A stretch of 64,000 bases of DNA from an uncultured Flavobacteriaceae bacterium (GTDB lineage: Bacteria > Bacteroidota > Bacteroidia > Flavobacteriales > Flavobacteriaceae), in NCBI GenBank assembly GCA_943842625.1, contig CALTCK010000001.1, positions 186,001-250,000 of the forward strand, written 5' to 3'. The notes under the pieces are model-generated. The model was not told where the DNA came from and did no database searches. It saw only the letters and a program-made list of their open reading frames with translations. Position numbers and translations under genes: made by a program. This document shows positions 39,114 through 47,806 of this stretch, piece by piece (positions within the stretch are counted from its first letter, which is position 1; each line of letters begins with the position of its first letter).

Positions 39114-42038
39114 ATGAAAAAACTTCTTTTCTTTATTATTTCGCTGCTATTTTTTAGTTGCACAAGAGAATCTAAAACACCATCCACCCTAAGTGAGAAA
39201 AAACTAATCAACTATGTAAATCCGTTTATAGGTAACGGTGGCCATGGTCATACCTATCCGGGTGCGACTATGCCATTTGGAATGATGCAACTAAGTCCGG
39301 ATACTCGTCTAGAGGGTTGGGACGGGTGCAGTGGCTATCATTACAGTGATGCATATATTTATGGGTTTTCACATACGCACCTTAGTGGGACTGGCGTAAG
39401 TGATTATGGAGACATTTTATTAATGCCAACCAATGCCATAAATTTTCATAACGGTGCTGATGGTAAAAAAGGATATCGAGCACATTTCTCTCACAAAAAT
39501 GAAGAAGCCTCTCCGGGATATTATCATGTAAAATTAGATAGTACTCATATCGATGTAGGTTTAACGGTTTCAAAAAGAAGTGGAATTCATAAATATCAAT
39601 TTCCAACTTCTAATAACCAGATTGTGATTTTAGATTTGGAACATCGTGACAAAGTATTGGATGCAACTATTGAAAAAATTTCCAATACTCAGCTACAGGG
39701 CTACCGTTTCTCTGATGCTTGGGCTAAAGATCAACGATTGTATTTTTATATTAAAACCTCGCATGCTTTTTCGGATAGTATACAACCTTCTCAAGATGGA
39801 AGTCCTAAAAAAAGAAAAACTGCGTTGACATTTGTTAATCCAAAAAACGAGCCTATTATAATTAACATAGGGATTTCACCAGTTGATGAAGCTGGAGCAC
39901 GTCAAAATTTAGAAGCAGAAATAGGTTCGCTATCTTTTGAGGATATTAAAACCAAAGCCGAAACTACTTGGGAAAAGCAATTAACAAAAATTGTAATAGA
40001 AAGTTCAAGTCAAGATAATCTAACTAATTTCTATACCGCTATGTATCATACCATGATCGCTCCAAATTTATATCAAGATGTGGATGGTCGCTACCGTGGT
40101 ATGGACTTAAAAATTCATCAAACAAATGAGTTTGATTATTATACGGTTTTTTCTCTTTGGGACACTTACAGAGCCACACATCCTCTTTATACGATTATAG
40201 AACAGGATAAAACCAATGATTTTATCAATACTTTTTTAGCAAAGTATGAAGAAGGAGGTATTATGCCAATATGGGACTTATCGGCAAACTATACCGATTG
40301 TATGATAGGCTATCACGCGGTTCCGGTAATTGCCGATGCTTTTTTAAAAGGAATACGAGGGTATGATACCGAAAAAGCTTTTGAGGCAATGAAGCATAGT
40401 GCTCTCCAGGATAAACTAGGTCTTAAATCCTATAAGGAATATGGTTTTATACCGATGGAAGAAGAAAGTGAGTCGGTATCAAAAACCTTAGAATATGCCT
40501 ATGACGATTGGACGATTGCTCAAATGGCAAAAGCTATGGGTAAAGATATTGATTACAGATTGTTCTCTAAAAGAGCACAGTACTATAAAAATATTTTTGA
40601 TCCCGAAACTAATTTTATGCGAGGGAGATTCCGAAATACTTGGTTTTCTCCCTTTGATCCTTACGAGGTGAATTTTAACTATACCGAGGCAAATGCCTGG
40701 CAATACAGCCTTTACGTACCTCAAGATATTTCTGGCTTAATGAACCTAATGGGAGGTAAAAAGAAGCTTGAAAATCACTTAGATACCATGTTTTCTGCTC
40801 AACTTCAAACATCAGGACGTGAACAGCCGGATATTACTGGACTGATTGGACAGTATGCCCACGGGAATGAGCCTAGTCACCACATGGCTTATCTTTATAA
40901 TTTTGTGAATCAACCCGCTAAAACTCAAGAAAAAGTAAATCAAATTCTTAAGGAACTTTATAAAAACGACCCCGAGGGTATTTCAGGAAACGAAGATTGT
41001 GGCCAAATGAGCGCCTGGTATGTTTTAAGTTCCATGGGGTTTTACCCGGTAACACCAGGATCAAACGACTATATTATTGGAAGCCCGCTTTTTAAAAAAA
41101 CTACTATTAATCTTGAAAACGGCAAAAAATTTATAATACAGGCAGAAAATGTTTCAGCAACTCATATTTACATTAAAAAAGTATTATTAAATAATTTAGA
41201 ACTTAATAGGACTTATTTAAAACATGCCGAAATTATGGCGGGAGGTACTCTAACTTTTGAAATGAGTAGTTCTCCTTCCAAATGGGGAACTTTAGAAAAT
41301 CAAGAGCCGAGATCTGAAATTAAAGAACACCTCATTACTCCTGCACCTTACATTAATGAAGGTGATATAGCGTTTAAAAATGAAACAACGGTTTCCTTAG
41401 CTAATGCAATAAGTGAAGCAACTATATTTTATACTTTAGGTTCTGATAATTTTAAAGAATACGCTTCCCCTATTCTTATTTCAGAGGCGTTAGATTTAAA
41501 AACCTATGCAATTTATAATGGGATTAAAAGTGATACAATTAATACTAATTTTTATAAAATTAATCCAAACAGGACTATAAAATTAGAAACAGAATACGCT
41601 AATCAATACAATGCAGGAGGGAATAATGCCTTAATAGACGGCATTCGAGGATCTTCAGATTTTAAAACAGGATCTTGGCAGGGTTATCAAAATACTGATT
41701 TGATTGCAACCATTGACTTAGGGAGTACCGAATCAATTCAAACGGTGGAGGTAAATTTTTTACAAGATCAACGAAGCTGGATTTTTTACCCGACCGAAGT
41801 TGAATGTTACGTAGCTGTCGAAGATACATTTCGTAAAATTTCTCCTACTTATAAAATCGATTCTAAACAGGCTTCTTCAGAGGCTAAAATTAAAACAGTA
41901 CAGTTTAAAATAGAGGAGACTACTTCCAGATACGTAAAAATCATTGCTAAAAATCTAGGAGATTTGCCAGAATGGCACTTAGGAGCTCCCTATCAAGGGA
42001 AAGCTTGGGTTTTTGTCGATGAAATTATAGTTAAGTAA
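39114..42038 (+). CDS. GH92 family alpha-mannosidase-like lipoprotein with C-terminal F5/8 type C (discoidin)-like domain
   Basis: NPFIGNGGHGHTYPGATMPFGMMQLSPDTR; GNEDCGQMSAWYVLSSMGFYPVTPGS; C-terminal IDLGSTESIQTVEVNFLQDQRSW. Confidence 0.9.
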   Translation: MKKLLFFIISLLFFSCTRESKTPSTLSEKKLINYVNPFIGNGGHGHTYPGATMPFGMMQLSPDTRLEGWDGCSGYHYSDAYIYGFSHTHLSGTGVSDYGDILLMPTNAINFHNGADGKKGYRAHFSHKNEEASPGYYHVKLDSTHIDVGLTVSKRSGIHKYQFPTSNNQIVILDLEHRDKVLDATIEKISNTQLQGYRFSDAWAKDQRLYFYIKTSHAFSDSIQPSQDGSPKKRKTALTFVNPKNEPIIINIGISPVDEAGARQNLEAEIGSLSFEDIKTKAETTWEKQLTKIVIESSSQDNLTNFYTAMYHTMIAPNLYQDVDGRYRGMDLKIHQTNEFDYYTVFSLWDTYRATHPLYTIIEQDKTNDFINTFLAKYEEGGIMPIWDLSANYTDCMIGYHAVPVIADAFLKGIRGYDTEKAFEAMKHSALQDKLGLKSYKEYGFIPMEEESESVSKTLEYAYDDWTIAQMAKAMGKDIDYRLFSKRAQYYKNIFDPETNFMRGRFRNTWFSPFDPYEVNFNYTEANAWQYSLYVPQDISGLMNLMGGKKKLENHLDTMFSAQLQTSGREQPDITGLIGQYAHGNEPSHHMAYLYNFVNQPAKTQEKVNQILKELYKNDPEGISGNEDCGQMSAWYVLSSMGFYPVTPGSNDYIIGSPLFKKTTINLENGKKFIIQAENVSATHIYIKKVLLNNLELNRTYLKHAEIMAGGTLTFEMSSSPSKWGTLENQEPRSEIKEHLITPAPYINEGDIAFKNETTVSLANAISEATIFYTLGSDNFKEYASPILISEALDLKTYAIYNGIKSDTINTNFYKINPNRTIKLETEYANQYNAGGNNALIDGIRGSSDFKTGSWQGYQNTDLIATIDLGSTESIQTVEVNFLQDQRSWIFYPTEVECYVAVEDTFRKISPTYKIDSKQASSEAKIKTVQFKIEETTSRYVKIIAKNLGDLPEWHLGAPYQGKAWVFVDEIIVK

Positions 42039-42058
42039 ATCTATATAACTGGACTAGA

Positions 42059-43060
42059 TCATCCGTTTTTATTGTAAAAATCTGATAAATGATTCTTACA
42101 TATTTTATTTTCATATATGGAAACACTAAAATACTCGTGAATTGAATAAAACCCAGTTTCTCCTTTTTTATTAATAGCAATATACCCCACCTGGAAATTC
42201 TTAAAATTAGAGTTATTAACTACAATTCTTCGAATTGCTTCTTCACAAGCTTGTTGTGGACTTTTACCTTGCCTCATTAATTCCACAATTAAAAAACTAC
42301 CGACAGTCTTTAATACTTCTTCACCCATCCCTGTAGCCGTGGCACCACCAATTTCATTATCTATAAATAAGCCCGAGCCAATAATGGGAGAATCTCCAAT
42401 TCGCCCTGCCATTTTGTAGGCTAAGCCGCTTGTAGTACAACCCCCAGAAATATCTCCATTTTTATCAATTGCTAACATTCCAATGGTATCGTGATTTTCA
42501 ATATTAATAATCGGTTGGTAATCGGCTTCTTTTTTCCAATTTTCCCAGGCAATTTTAGATTCTTGAGTCAATAAATTAGTTTTTTTGTAACCCGAAGCGA
42601 CAGCAAATTCTTCAGCACCCTTTCCAGCTAACATCACATGAGGAGTGTTCTCCATAACTTTCCTTGCAATTGAAATTGCATGAATAATATTTTGCATGTA
42701 AACTACCGCACCATAATCTCCTTTTTTATTCATGATGCAGGCATCTAAGGTTACGTTTCCGTCTCGATCTGGGCGACCGCCAAAACCAACAGATTGATTT
42801 TTAATATCGGCTTCCTCAACCATACAGCCCTGTTCTACTGCATCTAAGGAAGAATAGCCTCGCTCTAATAATTCGCCTGCTTTTAAAGTAGCATTTGGAA
42901 CATTCCAAGTCGAAATTACTATCGGGAAATCTTTAGCAACTCCATCATATAAACTATCTGATTTCTCTCCCTCTCTAGCGTTTTTTGCAATTAAATTAGA
43001 TCCAACAGCAACAGCAACTCCCGTTAGAGAGGCTTTTTTTAAAAAACTTCTTCTTTTCAT
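42059..43060 (-). CDS. N4-(beta-N-acetylglucosaminyl)-L-asparaginase (glycosylasparaginase), Tat-like signal
   Basis: NHDTIGMLAIDKNGDISGGCTTSGLAYKMAGRIGDSPIIGSGLFIDNEIGGATATGMGEE with the HDTIGM autoprocessing site; MKRRSFLKKASL. Confidence 0.9.
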   Translation of the reverse strand: MKRRSFLKKASLTGVAVAVGSNLIAKNAREGEKSDSLYDGVAKDFPIVISTWNVPNATLKAGELLERGYSSLDAVEQGCMVEEADIKNQSVGFGGRPDRDGNVTLDACIMNKKGDYGAVVYMQNIIHAISIARKVMENTPHVMLAGKGAEEFAVASGYKKTNLLTQESKIAWENWKKEADYQPIINIENHDTIGMLAIDKNGDISGGCTTSGLAYKMAGRIGDSPIIGSGLFIDNEIGGATATGMGEEVLKTVGSFLIVELMRQGKSPQQACEEAIRRIVVNNSNFKNFQVGYIAINKKGETGFYSIHEYFSVSIYENKICKNHLSDFYNKNG

Positions 43061-43169
43061 TTTAAATTACTTAGGTACATTTAATTATAAAAGTAATTTA
43101 ATTATTAGTAAATTTATAAGACCTGTTAATTTTATTTTTAAACATTTATTAATAAAAAATTGTGACTGT

Positions 43170-43199
43170 TTGTAATTCAATAAAATAATATTACATTTG
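43170..43199 (+). promoter_or_regulatory. Bacteroidota-type promoter for rplM-rpsI
   Basis: TTG (43170-43172), 19 nt, TACATTTG (43192-43199). Confidence 0.75.
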
Positions 43200-43272
43200 C
43201 ACCCCGATTTATCCAAAAGAAGGAATGTTTAACACTACTTATAGGTGAATATAAGTAGCAAAAAAATTAAAA

Positions 43273-43728
43273 GTGGATACACTAAGTTATAAAACAATTT
43301 CAGCTAACAAAGCTACCGTAAATAAAGAATGGTTACTTGTTGACGCTGAAGGTCAAGCTTTAGGTCGTCTTGCGAGTGAAGTAGCAATATTATTACGCGG
43401 AAAGCACAAACCTAATTTTACTCCTCATGTTGACTGTGGTGATAATGTTATCATTACCAGTGCTGAAAAAATTACTTTGTCAGGGAACAAATGGGAAGAT
43501 AAATCATACATAAGACACACAGGTTACCCAGGTGGTCAGCGTAGTCTTACTGCAAAAGAAATGTTCGGGAAAGACCCAGCTAGACTAGTAGAGAAAGCCG
43601 TAAAAGGGATGTTGCCTAAAAATAAATTAGGAGCTGCTCTTTTCAGAAACTTGAAGGTTTACGTTGGAACTGAACATGGTCAAGAAGCACAAAAACCAAG
43701 AACCATTAATCTTAACTCTAAAAAGTAA
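43273..43728 (+). CDS. rplM: 50S ribosomal protein L13 (GTG start)
   Basis: [38 protein letters not shown]. Confidence 0.97.
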   Translation: MDTLSYKTISANKATVNKEWLLVDAEGQALGRLASEVAILLRGKHKPNFTPHVDCGDNVIITSAEKITLSGNKWEDKSYIRHTGYPGGQRSLTAKEMFGKDPARLVEKAVKGMLPKNKLGAALFRNLKVYVGTEHGQEAQKPRTINLNSKK

Positions 43729-44114
43729 TGGAAGTAATACACAAAATAGGTAGAAGAAAAAATGCGGTTGCGCGTGTTTATATTACCAAAGGAAAAGGTA
43801 ATATTAGCATCAATAAGCGTGAGTTCGAAAATTACTTTACAACAGGTACACTACAATATAAAGTAATGCAACCACTAATGTTAACAGATAACACAAAGAA
43901 GTTTGATATAACTGTGAATGTTTTTGGTGGAGGTAATACTGGGCAAGCAGAAGCAATTCGCTTAGCAATATCAAGAGCAATGTGTGAATTGAACGAAGAA
44001 AATAGATCAATACTAAAACCTGAAGGGTTATTAACTAGAGATCCAAGAATGGTAGAACGTAAGAAATTCGGTCAGAAAAAAGCCCGTAAGAAATTCCAAT
44101 TCTCTAAACGTTAA
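43728..44114 (+). CDS. rpsI: 30S ribosomal protein S9
   Basis: IGRRKNAVARVYITKGKGNISINKR...C-terminal KKARKKFQFSKR. Confidence 0.97.
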   Translation: MEVIHKIGRRKNAVARVYITKGKGNISINKREFENYFTTGTLQYKVMQPLMLTDNTKKFDITVNVFGGGNTGQAEAIRLAISRAMCELNEENRSILKPEGLLTRDPRMVERKKFGQKKARKKFQFSKR

Positions 44115-44124
44115 AAAATACAAC

Positions 44125-44258
44125 TTACTTGGGCGCCTTTGGGCGCCTGAATTAAGTAACAAGTTCTTATACAGTCAAATATATTTGACAAACAAATTTT
44201 TAAAAATCGCTGTTACTCCGAGAGTCGGAGAGTTAGTTTAGCATCTAAACTTTTTTTA
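44125..44258 (+). promoter_or_regulatory. Structured rpsI-rpsB intergenic/leader region ending in a terminator-like hairpin
   Basis: Four inverted repeats in series: 44125-44159, 44174-44189, 44216-44230, 44235-44251, the last followed by a T run. Confidence 0.6.
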
Positions 44259-44307
44259 TGAAAAAGTTGCTATCTATAATAACACAAGAACGTAAACTAT
44301 TACAAAA

Positions 44308-45144
44308 ATGGCAAATAACAACGAACAAGTAAAACAGTTACTTGACGCAGGTGTTCACTTTGGTCACCTAACCAGAAAATGGAATCCTAATATGGCACCT
44401 TATATCTATATGGAGCGAAATGGAATCCACATTATCAATCTATATAAAACAGCTGCAAAATTAGAAGAAGCAAATGAAGCTCTTAAAAAAATTGCAGCAA
44501 GTGGACGAAAAATTCTTTTCGTAGCTACAAAAAAACAAGCAAAAGATATCGTTGCTGATAAAGCAGGAAAAGCGAATATGCCCTACATCACTGAAAGATG
44601 GCCAGGAGGTATGCTTACCAACTTTGTAACTATCAGAAAAGCTGTTAAAAAAATGGCGGCTATCGACCGATCTAAGCAAGATGGAACATTCAATTCTTTA
44701 TCTAAAAAAGAACGTTTAGCGGTAGATCGTACCAGAGCAAAACTAGATAAAAACTTAGGCTCAATCGCAGACATGACGCGTCTACCAGGTGCTCTATTCG
44801 TAGTTGATACCACTCGCGAACACATTGCTGTTAAGGAGGCTTTAAAATTAAAGATCCCAATTTTTGCAATGGTTGATACGAACTGTGATCCTAATGTAAT
44901 TGATTATGTAATTCCATCAAATGATGATGCCTCAAAATCAATTGAAAAAATTATGACCAGTGTTTCTAATGCTGTTATTGAAGGTCTTAGTAGCCGTAAA
45001 AACGGTAAAGATAAAGCCGAAAAAGAAGCTGACACAACTCCGGAAGCCTCAGTAGAGGAAGCTAAACCAGCTCCAAAAGCTAAAACTGCTCGGAAAAGAG
45101 TTGCATCAGTAGATATTAAAGAAGCTTCTTCAGAAGAAGAATAA
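44308..45144 (+). CDS. rpsB: 30S ribosomal protein S2
   Basis: LLDAGVHFGHLTRKWNPNMAPYIYMERNGIHIINLYKT; RWPGGMLTNF. Confidence 0.97.
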   Translation: MANNNEQVKQLLDAGVHFGHLTRKWNPNMAPYIYMERNGIHIINLYKTAAKLEEANEALKKIAASGRKILFVATKKQAKDIVADKAGKANMPYITERWPGGMLTNFVTIRKAVKKMAAIDRSKQDGTFNSLSKKERLAVDRTRAKLDKNLGSIADMTRLPGALFVVDTTREHIAVKEALKLKIPIFAMVDTNCDPNVIDYVIPSNDDASKSIEKIMTSVSNAVIEGLSSRKNGKDKAEKEADTTPEASVEEAKPAPKAKTARKRVASVDIKEASSEEE

Positions 45145-45248
45145 AATAAGTATACTTACTAAAAAAGTCGTTTTAGTTTTATTCTGTTCAAGAATTACTT
45201 TTACGACTTTTCTATAAATTAATTAAATAACTAAAATTTTAATAAAAG

Positions 45249-46212
45249 ATGGCAAATATAACAGCCGCAGACGTAAAAAAATTAAGAGATGCAACCGGTG
45301 CTGGAATGATGGATTGTAAAAAAGCTCTTGTAGAGGCAGATGGCAACTACGATGAAGCTGTTGCTATACTCCGTAAAAAAGGACAAAAAGTTGCAGAAAA
45401 AAGAGCCGATAGAGATTCTAGTGAAGGGGCCGCAATCGCAGTAGTAAATGACTCCAAAACAGAGGGGGCATTAATTGTTTTAGGATGTGAAACTGACTTT
45501 GTTGGAAAAAATAGTGATTTTGTTGCTCTAGCTACTAGTTTAGCAGAATTAGCAATGAACTGTAACGACCAAGAATCATTTCTTAAATGCAGATTTTGGT
45601 GGTATGACTGTTGCTGAAAAAATGATTGAGCAAACAGGTGTTATTGGAGAAAAAATTCAAATTAATGGCTTTAAAAGATTAGCTGCTCCATTTGTAGGTT
45701 CTTATATTCACGGAAATAAAATTGCAGCTTTAGTTGGTTTGTCAAAGAATGATAACGACTCAGAAGTAGTTGCTAAAGATATTGCAATGCAAGTTGCTTC
45801 CATGGGAGCTAGTTCACTATCATACAAAGATTTTGATCCTGCATTTGTCGCTTCAGAAACAGAAGCTAGAATTGCTGTGATAGAAAAAGACAATATTGAA
45901 AGAGGTCGTCTAGGAAAACACCTTAATAACGTTCCTCAATTTATTTCGAGAGCTCAGCTAACAGAAGAAGTTATTGAAACTGCAAAATCTAAAATACAAG
46001 ATGAGTTAAAAGCAGAAGGAAAGCCTGAACAAATCTGGGACAGAATACTTCCTGGAAAATTAGAGCGATTTATTTCTGATAATACAACTTTAGATCAAGA
46101 ACAGTGTTTACTTGATCAAAATTTCATCAAAGATGAAAAGCAAAGTGTTGCAGATTATGTAACATCTAAAGGTAACGAAGTAGTCTCTTTCGAAAGAGTT
46201 ACTTTAGGTTAA
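45249..46212 (+). CDS. tsf: Elongation factor Ts, with an apparent internal frameshift at about 45585-45587
   Basis: [27 protein letters not shown] in the first ORF and [26 protein letters not shown] in the second. Removing one A gives continuous [17 protein letters not shown]. Confidence 0.93.
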
Positions 46213-46226
46213 ATTCTTTTTTAATT

Positions 46227-46262
46227 GTAAAAAAACCGATCTAACCGATCGGTTTTTTTTAT
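46227..46262 (+). terminator. Intrinsic terminator after tsf
   Basis: AACCGATC-TAACC-GATCGGTT followed by T run. Confidence 0.8.
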
Positions 46263-46324
46263 TACTTATTTTCTTCTGGAGTCGATCAAATTTTTTCTTT
46301 ATTTTTGTGTAAGATATTTCTACT

Positions 46325-47032
46325 ATGCAATACAAAAGAATACTACTAAAATTATCTGGTGAGGCATTAATGGGTAACCGCCAATATGGAATCGATCCCG
46401 ACCGTCTAAAAGAGTATGCCGAGGATATTAAGCAATTAACAGATAAAGGTGTCGAAATTGCAATAGTAATTGGAGGCGGCAATATTTTTAGAGGCTTAGC
46501 AGGTGCAAGCAAAGGAATGGACCGTGTTCAAGGTGACCATATGGGAATGTTAGCAACTGTTATTAATGGACTTGCTTTGCAAGGAGCTTTAGAAGATGAA
46601 GGAATTCCAACTCGTTTACAAAGCGCTATAAAAATTAATGAGGTATCAGAACCTTTTATTAGAAGAAAAGCTTTAAGACATCTTGAAAAAGGGCGGGTTG
46701 TAATTTTTGGAGGGGGAACAGGAAATCCTTATTTTACAACAGATTCTGCCGCGGTACTAAGAGCTATTGAAATAAAAGCTAATGTGATTTTAAAAGGAAC
46801 TCGTGTTGATGGTATTTATACCAGTGATCCCGAAAAGGACTCTAAAGCAACAAAGTTTGACTTTATTAGCTTTGAAGATGTACTCAAAAAAGGTCTGAAA
46901 GTAATGGATACCACTGCATTTACTTTAAGTCAAGAAAATCATTTACCAATAGTAGTTTTTGATATGAATACAAGAGGCAATTTACTCAAAGTTGTAGCTG
47001 GAGAAAATATTGGTACAACTGTAAATTTATAA
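46325..47032 (+). CDS. pyrH: UMP kinase
   Basis: [57 protein letters not shown]. Confidence 0.96.
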   Translation: MQYKRILLKLSGEALMGNRQYGIDPDRLKEYAEDIKQLTDKGVEIAIVIGGGNIFRGLAGASKGMDRVQGDHMGMLATVINGLALQGALEDEGIPTRLQSAIKINEVSEPFIRRKALRHLEKGRVVIFGGGTGNPYFTTDSAAVLRAIEIKANVILKGTRVDGIYTSDPEKDSKATKFDFISFEDVLKKGLKVMDTTAFTLSQENHLPIVVFDMNTRGNLLKVVAGENIGTTVNL

Positions 47033-47100
47033 ACGATAACAGCTAATTGCCTAACTAAAATGAGATTAATTACTTATTTTTAAGTAAAAAAAAAAGAACT

Positions 47101-47655
47101 ATGGACGAAGAAGTACAATTTATAATAGATAGCACCAAGGAAGCTATGGACAACGCATTAACTCACCTCAATAAAAAATTTTTAAATATCAGAGCTGGTA
47201 AAGCATCTCCTTCGATGGTATCTGCAGTTATGGTGGATTACTATGGTACTCCAACCCCACTTAATCAAGTCTCTAATGTTTCAACTCCAGACGGTATGAC
47301 TATTTCTATTCAGCCATGGGAAAAATCATTAATTCCTGAAATTGAAAAGGGAATTCATGAAGCTAATATAGGTTTTAATCCTATGAGTAATGGCGAAAGT
47401 GTTATTATTAACGTACCTCCTCTAACAGAGGAAAGGAGAAAAGAGTTAGTAAAACAAGCTAAAGCGGAAGCCGAAGAAACTAAAGTTGGTGTTCGTAATG
47501 ATCGAAAACAAGCTAATAACGAAATAAAAAAAGCAGCTGTTTCCGAAGATTTAGCTAAAAACTTGGAGATTGATATTCAGGAGATGACAGATAGACACAT
47601 TAAAAAAATAGAAGATTCGTTAGCTTTAAAAGAAAAAGAAATCATGACGGTATAA
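47101..47655 (+). CDS. frr: Ribosome recycling factor
   Basis: LNKKFLNIRAGKASPSMV; DYYGTPTPLNQVSNVSTPDGMTISIQPWEK. Confidence 0.96.
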   Translation: MDEEVQFIIDSTKEAMDNALTHLNKKFLNIRAGKASPSMVSAVMVDYYGTPTPLNQVSNVSTPDGMTISIQPWEKSLIPEIEKGIHEANIGFNPMSNGESVIINVPPLTEERRKELVKQAKAEAEETKVGVRNDRKQANNEIKKAAVSEDLAKNLEIDIQEMTDRHIKKIEDSLALKEKEIMTV

Positions 47656-47680
47656 AAAATATAGTTTCTGTGTTATTTCA

Positions 47681-47707
47681 AAAGTGGATTTAAATCCACT
47701 TTTTTTT
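47681..47707 (+). terminator. Intrinsic terminator after frr
   Basis: AAAGTGGATTTAAATCCACTTTTTTTT. Confidence 0.75.
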
Positions 47708-47806
47708 GTTAGAAATGGTCATATAATACATCATAAACAAAAATGATAACCTCTATTTTAATACCTTTACGCACTTGTATATTGTTACTCATTATAATTA
47801 TTTAAG

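Noticed and set aside
45581-45607. prfB-like programmed +1 frameshift in tsf as the primary explanation
   Set aside because: The slip site has no stop codon and the frame-0 product runs on about ten codons; EF-Ts is not known to use frameshifting. Kept only as a low-prior alternative.
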